A stretch of DNA of 13,189 bases from Saprospiraceae bacterium (GTDB taxonomy: Bacteria > Bacteroidota > Bacteroidia > Chitinophagales > Saprospiraceae), in the NCBI GenBank assembly GCA_017995875.1, contig JAGOIB010000050.1, positions 1 through 13,189 on the forward strand, given 5' to 3'. Under the pieces are notes generated by a model that saw only the letters and a program-made list of their open reading frames with translations, was not told the origin of the DNA and made no database searches. Numbering within the stretch: position 1 is the first letter of the stretch; each line of letters opens with the position of its first letter. Made by a program: the position numbers and the translations under genes. Of this stretch, positions 5,943 through 13,022 are shown one piece after another.

Positions 5943-8468
5943 ATGAAGAGTTTGATTTACCGTTCCCTTATTATCTTTTTCCTTTCCTCTTTGGTGTGGG
6001 CTCCAACTTCCCTCTATGCACAGAATACAACCCCCGTTGAATATGGTGAGGTTGAAGAACTGGAAATAGGAGGCATCGAAGTAGTTGGTGTTTTCTTCAG
6101 CGATCCCAATGCTATCAAATCCGTCGCGGGCCTCAAAGTAGGACAAGTCATCAAGATCCCCGGAACAGAAATCACTAGGGCTATGCGCAATTTGTGGAAG
6201 CTGCGCCTTTTCGATGACGTCCAGATCACACAGGATAAACGGATCGGGAATATCATCTTTCTCTCTATCCGGCTCAGAGAACAATCCCGACTATCAGGAT
6301 GGTCGTACAGAGGAGTGCCCCAAAGCGTGCATGATGATCTCAATGATGTCGTCAATCCTTTCCTGATCAAGGGCCAGGTTGCAGGCACTGCCAACCAGAT
6401 GAATGCCAAAAATGCCCTTAAAAAATATTATGTCGAAAAAGGATATTTTGATGTCGTGGTCAATGTGCGTGAAGAAGAAGTCGGTGGACGTGCCAATGCC
6501 GTCAATCTTGTCTTTGACATCGACCCAAAAGATAAAATCAAAATTGAACATATCGCTTGTGACGGATGCAATGAGATATCAGAAGCTGAGCTGAAGAAGT
6601 ACATGAAGGAGACAAAGATGAAAGCCAATCTCCTCAAGAAATCAAAATTTGTTGCTACTGATTTTGAAAAAGATAAAAAAGCGATCATCGCCCATTATCA
6701 CGCCCTTGGCTATCGTGATGCACATATCATCGGTGATTCGATGTGGCGTAATGCCGAAGGGCAGATTCAAATGGTGATCAAGATCTATGAAGGCCAGAAA
6801 TATTTTTTTGGCGATATCACATGGAAGGGTAATACCGTCTATGGCAATGAGCAACTGTCCAGGATACTCGGTATCCGTAAAGGAGAAATATATAACGAAG
6901 AATTACTGGATACACGATTACGGTTTAGTATTGATGGCCGTGACGTGAGTTCACTCTATATGGATGATGGCTATTTGTTTTTCAATGTCGAACCAACAGA
7001 AATTGCTGTCAGGGACAGTGTGATCGATCTTGAAATGCGGATATTCGAAGGCCCGCAAGCCACCATTGACGAAGTCATCATCAAGGGAAATACAAGGACA
7101 CACGAACATGTCATCCGTCGCGAACTACGTACACAGCCAGGGCAAAAATTCAGTCGATCAGATATCATCCGTTCGCAGCGCCAGATCATCGCTCTCGGTT
7201 ATTTCAATCCTGAAAACCTGGGTATTCAAACGCCGGTCGACCAGGCCAACGGTACTGTGGATATCATCTATGAAGTAGAAGAAAAACCTTCTGATCAGTT
7301 GGAGTTGAGTGCAGGTTGGGGTGGATTTGGCAGAAGTAAAATCATTGGAACCCTCGGGGTAACATTCAATAACTTTTCCCTTCGTAATCTTTTCAACAGG
7401 GAATCGTGGAGTCCGCTTCCACAGGGAGATGGACAGCGATTGTCTGTTCGTATCCAGACCAATGGTGATTTTTTCCAATCCTATAATTTCTCACTGACGG
7501 AACCATGGCTAGGTGGAAAGAGACCAAACTCACTTACGGTCGGAGGGGTGATCACCAATGTGGACCAGACATATTACCAGGGAGGTAAACTAAACATATC
7601 AAGAGCTTTTGTGGGATTAGGATCCCGGATGAAATGGCCTGATGATAATTTTATTTCCAACACCACACTGAATATTGAGTTTCTGAAACTTCAGGATTAC
7701 AGGACAGGAGATTTTGTCGATAAGAATGGTAACCCCATTGAAAATGGGTTGTTTAAAAACTTTTCTATCCAGCAAACCATTGCCAGGTCAACGATCAATG
7801 AACCTAACTTCCCTAGGTCCGGTACGCTCATCAGTCTGACTGTACAAGCTACTTTGCCATACACCACTTTGTTTGGCCGTTCATATGATATGGACAGCCC
7901 CCAGAGTACCTACCAATATGTTGAATACCACAAATGGGATATTGCAGCCGAATGGTATGCGCCCCTGGTCGGTAAACTCGTGTTGAAAACGGCGGCTAAG
8001 ATGGGATTCCTTGGCTATTACAATCCAGACATCGGAGCGCCTCCATTTGAGCGTTTCGAAGTGGGTGGTGATGGTTTGAGTACACAACAATTTGGTATCA
8101 CTGGAAAGGACATTATTTCGCTCAGAGGATATGAGTTGGGGGATATACAGGCTAACTCAAATGGAGGTGCGACCATCTATAATAAATTTACAGTTGAATT
8201 GCGCTACCCACTCTCCTTAAATCCAAGTTCAACCATTTTTGGACTTCTCTTCCTGACCAGTGGTAATGCATGGAAGGATGGCCAGGACTACAATCCATTT
8301 AATCAGTTGCGTGCAGCCGGTGTTGGTGTCAGGGCATTCCTCCCGATGTTTGGACTACTTGGATTTGATTTTGGTTATGGATGGGATAATCAGTCCAAAC
8401 TCAACAGTGGTGCAAGGTGGACGGAGTATGGCAATTTCAATATCATACTTGGATTCGAACCTGATTGA
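5943..8468 (+). CDS. bamA: Outer membrane protein assembly factor BamA
   Basis: An Omp85-family barrel that folds and inserts outer-membrane proteins. The 841-residue chain has a signal peptide (1-26, cleavage LYA|QN), about five POTRA repeats (approximately 41-113, 114-196, 197-284, 285-370, 372-448) and a barrel from about 450 to the end. The Omp85 loop-6 motif is present as LRGYELGD (727-734), and TEPWLGG (519-525) is a typical early barrel motif. POTRA3 holds an unusual CDGC pair (Cys206, Cys209). The chain ends in GFEPD, so the usual terminal aromatic is not the last residue. ATG 5943 starts the signal peptide; the reading frame extends 66 codons upstream inside uppS and that part is antecedent noise. 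The stop overlaps the next ATG (TGATG). The skp/ompH genes that commonly follow bamA in this phylum are absent. Confidence 0.96.
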   Translation: MKSLIYRSLIIFFLSSLVWAPTSLYAQNTTPVEYGEVEELEIGGIEVVGVFFSDPNAIKSVAGLKVGQVIKIPGTEITRAMRNLWKLRLFDDVQITQDKRIGNIIFLSIRLREQSRLSGWSYRGVPQSVHDDLNDVVNPFLIKGQVAGTANQMNAKNALKKYYVEKGYFDVVVNVREEEVGGRANAVNLVFDIDPKDKIKIEHIACDGCNEISEAELKKYMKETKMKANLLKKSKFVATDFEKDKKAIIAHYHALGYRDAHIIGDSMWRNAEGQIQMVIKIYEGQKYFFGDITWKGNTVYGNEQLSRILGIRKGEIYNEELLDTRLRFSIDGRDVSSLYMDDGYLFFNVEPTEIAVRDSVIDLEMRIFEGPQATIDEVIIKGNTRTHEHVIRRELRTQPGQKFSRSDIIRSQRQIIALGYFNPENLGIQTPVDQANGTVDIIYEVEEKPSDQLELSAGWGGFGRSKIIGTLGVTFNNFSLRNLFNRESWSPLPQGDGQRLSVRIQTNGDFFQSYNFSLTEPWLGGKRPNSLTVGGVITNVDQTYYQGGKLNISRAFVGLGSRMKWPDDNFISNTTLNIEFLKLQDYRTGDFVDKNGNPIENGLFKNFSIQQTIARSTINEPNFPRSGTLISLTVQATLPYTTLFGRSYDMDSPQSTYQYVEYHKWDIAAEWYAPLVGKLVLKTAAKMGFLGYYNPDIGAPPFERFEVGGDGLSTQQFGITGKDIISLRGYELGDIQANSNGGATIYNKFTVELRYPLSLNPSSTIFGLLFLTSGNAWKDGQDYNPFNQLRAAGVGVRAFLPMFGLLGFDFGYGWDNQSKLNSGARWTEYGNFNIILGFEPD

Positions 8469-9496
8469 TGACCAGAACTGTTTTTCAGTATTTTACCATA
8501 GCCTGCATATGCATAGGGATTGCGTCATGCGCTTCACTTCCTAAGGGCACTTTTGGTAATAACATACCCGACACACCTGATTACAGCAATCTTAAGAATT
8601 GGGCAGCGCTGCCTACTCAAAGAGACAGTGCCGATGCTGTGCCTGTGGCTGAATGGAAAGATGTGCAAGCGGATGCAGTGGTTGATGTCTTTTATATTCA
8701 TCCAACAACCTATACCGGTAAGCATGGCGAAAATGAATGGAATGCAAGCCTTGACGATACAAAACTGAACCTGGAGACTGACCAATATCCGATCCGATAC
8801 CAGGCAAGTGTATTTAATGGTGCCGGGAAAATCTATGCACCACGCTATCGGCAAGCGCATCTGAATTGTTTTTTTACGGATAAAAAATCAGATGCCGGAA
8901 AAGCATTGGACCTGGCTTATCAGGATGTGCGTTCAGCCTTCAGCTATTATCTCCAACACTTTAATAATGGCCGTCCATTCATTATAGCATCGCATAGCCA
9001 GGGGACCTATCATGCCAAAAGATTGATGCGGGAATTTGTGGATGGTAAGCCTCTCCAAAATCAATTTGTCGTTGGCTACCTTGCCGGATTGACGGTTCCA
9101 TCTGATTATTTCAAAACCATCCATCCATGTACAAATCCGGAAGAAACCGGATGTTTCTGCACCTGGCGTACCTTCAGGAATGGGTATGTGCCTAAAAAGC
9201 TTCATTTTCCTGATTCGAATATCGTCGTGACCAATCCGGTCACCTGGAGTCAAAATCAACCCGAGTGTACGCAGGAGTTTCAATTGGGAGGCGTACTGAA
9301 GGATTTCAAAAAGGTGTATCCTGGTCTGGTGGAGACATGTGTTCATGAAGATCTTCTGTGGGTGAATAAGCCAAAGTTTCCGGGAAGTTTTCTGCTCACC
9401 ACAAAAAATTATCATATTGCAGATTACAATTTCTTCTACGCAGATATCCGCCACAATGCGCAGGTCAGGGTAAATGCTTTTTTGGGGAAAGGATGA
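8468..9496 (+). CDS. DUF3089 alpha/beta-hydrolase-like lipoprotein
   Basis: A 342-residue predicted lipoprotein with an alpha/beta-hydrolase fold of the DUF3089 family; the reaction is unknown. A short hydrophobic signal ends in the lipobox IASC, making Cys21 the lipidated residue. The family strands VFYIHPTTY (74-82) are followed by the nucleophile elbow ASHSQG (174-179, Ser177), where the first glycine of GxSxG is replaced by Ser; this form is usual in DUF3089. NPVTW (256-260) and NYHIADYNFF (314-323, likely catalytic His316) complete the pattern. Six cysteines lie after the lipobox, including CFC at 229-231. The ATG overlaps the bamA stop by one base, suggesting translational coupling; a TTG at 8465 is less likely. 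The histidine kinase follows after six bases. An envelope esterase or lipase role is plausible but inferred. Confidence 0.87.
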   Translation: MTRTVFQYFTIACICIGIASCASLPKGTFGNNIPDTPDYSNLKNWAALPTQRDSADAVPVAEWKDVQADAVVDVFYIHPTTYTGKHGENEWNASLDDTKLNLETDQYPIRYQASVFNGAGKIYAPRYRQAHLNCFFTDKKSDAGKALDLAYQDVRSAFSYYLQHFNNGRPFIIASHSQGTYHAKRLMREFVDGKPLQNQFVVGYLAGLTVPSDYFKTIHPCTNPEETGCFCTWRTFRNGYVPKKLHFPDSNIVVTNPVTWSQNQPECTQEFQLGGVLKDFKKVYPGLVETCVHEDLLWVNKPKFPGSFLLTTKNYHIADYNFFYADIRHNAQVRVNAFLGKG

Positions 9497-9502
9497 TACG
9501 AT

Positions 9503-10696
9503 ATGGATCATAACAGTCAACGATCATATTGGAAAATATATCTCGCTATTGCCGGATTGATCATCCTGTTGATTTCACTTTTCTATACCACCTATCTTGC
9601 ACAACGCCTTCGCGAGGGGGAACGCAACAAAGCCCTCTTGTTATTTGATGCATACCAAACCATCAATAATCAGAGTGACCCGGAGACGGCAGATGTTGAA
9701 GCTGATCTCACGTTACCGACAAACATCATTATCGCTAACAATGATATCCCTATCATGGTAGTCGATAAAGATGACCAGGTATTGATTGCTAAAAACTTCG
9801 GTGAGGACCTTGATACAAACAAAGTATTTCTGAGCGAAAAATTAAAGGTCCTGAAAAGAAAAGGCCCTGAACCTACAATACTTACCGATTCACAGCAATA
9901 TCTGTATTATCAGAACTCAAGATTACATGAATTGCTGACGTACTTTCCCTTTTTACAATTATTGCTTCTTGGCGCCTTTGTTTCCATCGGTTATATCAGT
10001 GTCAATAATGCCCGTCGTGCTGAGCAAAACAGGGTATGGGTAGGCATGGCGAAGGAGACCGCGCACCAGCTGGGTACTCCTATCAGTGCGATTATAGGTT
10101 GGATAGAACATCTTCGCGATTCACCCAATACCGATACAGAAGAGTTGGAGGTACTGAAAGAAATGCAGAATGATGTGGACCGACTTGATTTGATAGCTGA
10201 TCGGTTTAGTAAAATAGGTTCTGCTCCTGCGCTTTCTCCGGTAGACATTTATGCACAGATGCGGGAGATTACAACGTATATCCGCAGGCGTGCTTCAAGG
10301 AAAATAATTTTTGAAGAACCTTCAGAAAATACGGCCCCTTTGACGGTAGGCATCAATCCACCGCTTTTCAATTGGGTCATTGAAAACATCATGCGCAATG
10401 CACTTGACGCACTGGAAGAGGGCACCGGCACGATCGCCTGGGACGTCCATTCCTTTGATGATCACATCGAAATCGACATTTCCGATACCGGCAAGGGCAT
10501 ACCTCCTTCAAAAGTCAAAGTGGTCTTTGAGCCTGGTTTTACGACGAAAGCAAGAGGATGGGGTCTCGGCCTTAGCCTTGCTAAGCGTATCATCGAAAAC
10601 TACCACAAAGGGAAGATTTTTGTCAAGCATTCTAAGTTGAACGAAGGGACGACGTTTGCCATTCATTTGCCGAAAGGCAGAGAGCATAGGGCATAG
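9503..10696 (+). CDS. Sensor histidine kinase, membrane-bound
   Basis: A 397-residue two-component sensor kinase. TM1 spans about 12-33, an extracytoplasmic sensing region about 35-143, and TM2 about 146-166. No HAMP or PAS domain is evident. The cytoplasmic H-box is KETAHQLGTPIS with phosphorylated His188, followed by the catalytic domain: N-box ENIMRNALDAL (294-304), G1 DTGKGIP (328-334), F-box FEPGF (342-346) and G2 GWGLGLSLAKR (352-362). The HQLGTP form is common in Bacteroidota kinases. The gene is six bases after the DUF3089 gene and is the last of the uppS-bamA operon. The last five codons and the TAG stop (from 10681) lie inside a heptamer repeat, so the residues after LPK are probably not ancestral. 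No response regulator is adjacent; the nearest is at 13143, beyond pckA. Confidence 0.93.
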   Translation: MDHNSQRSYWKIYLAIAGLIILLISLFYTTYLAQRLREGERNKALLLFDAYQTINNQSDPETADVEADLTLPTNIIIANNDIPIMVVDKDDQVLIAKNFGEDLDTNKVFLSEKLKVLKRKGPEPTILTDSQQYLYYQNSRLHELLTYFPFLQLLLLGAFVSIGYISVNNARRAEQNRVWVGMAKETAHQLGTPISAIIGWIEHLRDSPNTDTEELEVLKEMQNDVDRLDLIADRFSKIGSAPALSPVDIYAQMREITTYIRRRASRKIIFEEPSENTAPLTVGINPPLFNWVIENIMRNALDALEEGTGTIAWDVHSFDDHIEIDISDTGKGIPPSKVKVVFEPGFTTKARGWGLGLSLAKRIIENYHKGKIFVKHSKLNEGTTFAIHLPKGREHRA

Positions 10697-10956
10697 AGCA
10701 TAGAGCCGCAGAGAGTTTTTAGCATAGAGTAACAAAATTTATTTTAGGGAATCTGAGTATGCCTGGATCCTGGCCAATTAAGAATGTCTAACCTATCGAA
10801 AACTTCCTCTTTAAAGTGTGTATTAATCGGTGATTTCATTTCAAGTAGAACCAGGGACACGGTTGTACATTGATCATTCGATCCAATTTCCCCCTGATCC
10901 GTAATCTAGACAACTTCTAACTTCTAACTTTCACTATGCTCTATGCCCTATGCTCT
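10681..10956. repeat. 23-base perfect inverted repeat around the kinase-pckA gap
   Basis: Bases 10681-10703 are the exact reverse complement of 10934-10956. Each arm is itself a run of 7-base units (AGAGCAT type on the left, CTATGCT type on the right). The left arm starts inside the last codons of the histidine kinase gene and contains its stop; the right arm sits just upstream of the pckA -7 box. The enclosed 230 bases (10704-10933) hold no gene that I recognise; a fragment AGCATAGAG recurs at 10721-10729. Confidence 0.88.
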
Positions 10957-10961
10957 ATGCT
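10913..10961. repeat. Heptamer quasi-repeat, seven units, upstream of pckA
   Basis: Seven contiguous 7-base units: three ACTTCTA-type (10913-10933) pass in phase into four CTATGCT/CTATGCC units (10934-10961). The array stops three bases before the pckA -7 box and so covers the place of a -33 element. The second half forms the right arm of the 23-base inverted repeat. Confidence 0.85.
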
Positions 10962-10964
10962 TTT

Positions 10965-10972
10965 TATCTTTG
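10965..10972 (+). promoter_or_regulatory. -7 promoter box of pckA (TATCTTTG)
   Basis: TATCTTTG matches the Bacteroidota consensus TAnnTTTG exactly, 21 bases before the pckA ATG; transcription would start near 10979, giving a leader of about 15 bases. It shares TATCTTT with the ppa box at 769-776. No -33 TTG is visible because the heptamer array lies there. Confidence 0.65.
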
Positions 10973-10993
10973 CGCCGGCAATAAATAAAAATC

Positions 10994-12631
10994 ATGAGTA
11001 AACTTCTATCCAACTTCCTGGATCACTTATCGCTTGATCCAGCCAAAGTCCATTACATGAAAACGCCTGCGGAACTGATTGAGGATTCGATCCTCAAGCG
11101 GCAGGGGGTATTGTCTGACACCGGGGCACTGTGTATTGATACCGGAAAGTTTACGGGCCGGTCTCCGAAGGACAGATATATCGTCAAGGACACTATTACT
11201 TCGGCCAGTGTTGATTGGGGTGCTGTCAATAAACCCTTTGAGGAGGAGAAGTACCAGGTCCTTAAAAAAGAGATCCTGGATTATATGCGTCAGCAGGACA
11301 CATACATTCATGACGGATATGTTTGCTCTGATGACAATTACAGGCTCAATGTCCGGGTGATGGCAGAATATCCATGGAGTGCCTTATTTGCCAACAATAT
11401 GTTTCTTCGATTGCAGGGAAATGAAGTAGATTCTTTCGCACCGGAGTGGACCGTAGTGTGCGCGCCGGGTTATAAAGCAGATCCCGCAAAGCACGGGACT
11501 CGCCAGGCTAATTTTGCGATCATCAATTTTACGGACAGGGCTATCCTGATCGGTGGTACCGGCTATACGGGAGAAATCAAGAAGGGAATTTTCAGTGTAT
11601 TGAATTATATCCTTCCGCATGATGAGACTACCCTATCGATGCATTGTTCTGCCAATGTGGGCAAGCAGGGCGATACGGCCATATTCTTTGGACTATCAGG
11701 TACCGGAAAAACCACATTGAGTGCTGATCCGCAGCGGTTACTGATTGGTGATGATGAGCATGGATGGTCCGAAGAAGGGGTATTCAATTTTGAAGGAGGT
11801 TGTTATGCAAAATGTGTAGACCTGACAGAGGAAAAAGAACCGGATATCTTCAGGGCCATCAAACATGGTGCGTTGCTGGAAAACATCCGTTTTTATCCTG
11901 GCACAAGAACAGTGGATTACGCTAATATATCTGTCACTGAAAACACCAGGGTTTCGTATCCATTGTATCATATTCAAAATGTAATGCCGGATTCACTCGC
12001 AGGACATCCACGAAATATTTTCTTCCTTACAGCGGATGCTTTCGGTGTATTACCTCCGATCAGTAAGTTGACACCCGCGCAGGCGATGTATCATTTTATC
12101 TCAGGCTATACTGCTAAAGTTGCAGGCACCGAAGCTGGTGTCACAGAACCACAGGCTACATTCTCTGCATGTTTTGGTGCTCCATTTCTTCCATTACATC
12201 CTACAAAGTATGCATCGATGCTGGGCGATATGATGCGTCGTCACAAAGTGAATGTGTGGCTCGTTAATACTGGTTGGTCAGGAGGACCTTATGGTGTTGG
12301 AAGTCGTATTAAACTTTCCAATACGCGGGCAATGATAACGGCAGCACTCGAAGGCAACCTGCATCATGTTCGCTATAAGACGCATGAAGTATTTAACCTG
12401 GCTATGCCAATGTCTTGTCCTGATATCACTGATCAGAACATACTCAATCCAGTTCAGACCTGGAAAGATGCTGATGCGTACAAGGAAAAAGCTATCATCC
12501 TTGCGCAGGCGTTCCACCGCAATTTCTTTAAATATGCTGAGCATGCTTCTGACGAAATATTGTCAGGTGGGCCGGATAAGTTTGGGGAGATTGATATGAG
12601 TGGTGCGGGGAGTGATGACATACCAGGTTGA
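10994..12631 (+). CDS. pckA: Phosphoenolpyruvate carboxykinase (ATP)
   Basis: Converts oxaloacetate and ATP to phosphoenolpyruvate, CO2 and ADP, the entry step of gluconeogenesis; cytosolic. The 545-residue product is of normal length. It shows the N-terminal TGRSPKDR (54-61), GTGYTGEIKKG (188-198) with metal-binding Lys, SMHCSAN (215-221) with metal-binding His217, the P-loop GLSGTGKTT (233-241), kinase-2 LIGDDEHGW (250-258), FFLTADAFGVLPP (343-355) and NTGWSGGPYG (425-434). The GTP-dependent type lacks this arrangement, so the ATP type is clear. It has its own promoter box at 10965-10972 and is followed directly by heptamer repeats starting at the stop codon. It does not appear to be cotranscribed with either neighbour. 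Confidence 0.98.
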   Translation: MSKLLSNFLDHLSLDPAKVHYMKTPAELIEDSILKRQGVLSDTGALCIDTGKFTGRSPKDRYIVKDTITSASVDWGAVNKPFEEEKYQVLKKEILDYMRQQDTYIHDGYVCSDDNYRLNVRVMAEYPWSALFANNMFLRLQGNEVDSFAPEWTVVCAPGYKADPAKHGTRQANFAIINFTDRAILIGGTGYTGEIKKGIFSVLNYILPHDETTLSMHCSANVGKQGDTAIFFGLSGTGKTTLSADPQRLLIGDDEHGWSEEGVFNFEGGCYAKCVDLTEEKEPDIFRAIKHGALLENIRFYPGTRTVDYANISVTENTRVSYPLYHIQNVMPDSLAGHPRNIFFLTADAFGVLPPISKLTPAQAMYHFISGYTAKVAGTEAGVTEPQATFSACFGAPFLPLHPTKYASMLGDMMRRHKVNVWLVNTGWSGGPYGVGSRIKLSNTRAMITAALEGNLHHVRYKTHEVFNLAMPMSCPDITDQNILNPVQTWKDADAYKEKAIILAQAFHRNFFKYAEHASDEILSGGPDKFGEIDMSGAGSDDIPG

Positions 12632-12633
12632 TC

Positions 12634-12675
12634 GGTGAGCGGTATTCAGTATTCGGTGATATGTATTCTGTGAGA
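12634..12675. repeat. Heptamer quasi-repeat directly after pckA
   Basis: Six 7-base units of the GGTATTC/AGTATTC/TGTATTC kind begin three bases past the pckA stop. The unit family matches the array at 776-831, with AGTATTC identical in both. Confidence 0.75.
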
Positions 12676-12693
12676 GCGTGAGTCTCCTTCGCA

Positions 12694-12723
12694 CTTTGAA
12701 TGGAATTTCATTCACATTCAAAG
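12694..12723 (+). other. Hairpin, 9-bp stem, downstream of pckA
   Basis: CTTTGAATG (12694-12702) pairs perfectly with CATTCAAAG (12715-12723) around a 12-base loop; an alternative TGAATG/CATTCA pairing competes. There is no T-tract, so it is a poor rho-independent terminator; it may still be an mRNA 3'-end structure of pckA or another dispersed palindrome. Confidence 0.5.
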
Positions 12724-12739
12724 GCTTCGGCGACCAAAG

Positions 12740-12787
12740 GAACGTGAGAACGTAAGAACGTAAGAACGTGAGAACGTAAGAACGTGA
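12740..12787. repeat. Octamer tandem array GAACGTRA x6
   Basis: Six contiguous 8-base units vary only at one position, GAACGTGA or GAACGTAA, in the order G, A, A, G, A, G. Near-perfect conservation suggests recent slippage expansion. There are no spacers, so it is not a CRISPR. Confidence 0.95.
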
Positions 12788-12789
12788 GA

Positions 12790-12827
12790 GGTGTGGGTGT
12801 GGGTGTGGGTGTGGGTGTAGGGGTGTG
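12790..12827. repeat. GGTGTG hexamer array with G-quadruplex motif
   Basis: Four perfect GGTGTG units (12790-12813), then GGTGTA and a related G-rich tail. Four GGG runs (12795, 12801, 12807, 12813) are separated by TGT, with a fifth run GGGG at 12820-12823. This fits the standard G3N1-7 quadruplex rule on the plus strand, so a pckA readthrough transcript could also form it. Confidence 0.92.
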
Positions 12828-12847
12828 TGCTCTCTAAGATTAGCCGT

Positions 12848-12897
12848 TGCAGGAGTTTGCTCCTGCAGCTCATTTTGTTGGAGCAAACTCTAACAAA
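12848..12897. repeat. Two related hairpins with complementary loops
   Basis: Hairpin A: TGCAGGAG (12848-12855), loop TTTG, CTCCTGCA (12860-12867), extendable by one G-T and one G-C pair. Hairpin B: TTTGTTGGAG (12874-12883), loop CAAA, CTCTAACAAA (12888-12897), 10 pairs with one wobble. The cores GAGTTTGCTC and GAGCAAACTC are reverse complements, so the two are inverted copies of one palindrome, like a REP doublet (BIME). The transposase class cannot be told from here. Confidence 0.8.
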
Positions 12898-12977
12898 GGC
12901 AACAACGTGTTTGTTGACAGGTTACTGATCACAGATAATCTAATACTAAGTATTTATCATCCGATTTCCGGCAAACT

Positions 12978-13022
12978 GATCACGGTTCACCCGATCACAG
13001 ATCACTCGATCACGGATCACCA
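12978..13022. repeat. 15-mer GATCAC tandem array, three units
   Basis: Three 15-base units, each a 7-mer plus an 8-mer of GATCAC type (for example GATCACAGATCACTC), with a decayed fourth at 13023. GATC occurs at 12978, 12993, 13000, 13008 and 13015, and once more at 12927 in a detached GATCACAGAT. Confidence 0.85.

Noticed and set aside
8933..9520. Minus-strand frame of 195 codons
   Set aside because: It is fully antisense to the DUF3089 gene, whose motifs and frame are clear.
10704..10912. Small gene or RNA in the kinase-pckA gap
   Set aside because: Only very short frames, no strong hairpin with a T-tract and no recognisable RNA; I see nothing supportable apart from the repeats at its ends.
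12563..12886. Minus-strand frame of 107 codons with a His-Pro repeat and a repeated SYVLTFL
   Set aside because: It is the translation of the GGTGTG and GAACGTRA arrays plus antisense of the pckA 3' end; there is no promoter or family resemblance.
12740..13022. CRISPR-like array
   Set aside because: Repeats are 6-15 bases with no unique spacers, and no cas genes are present.
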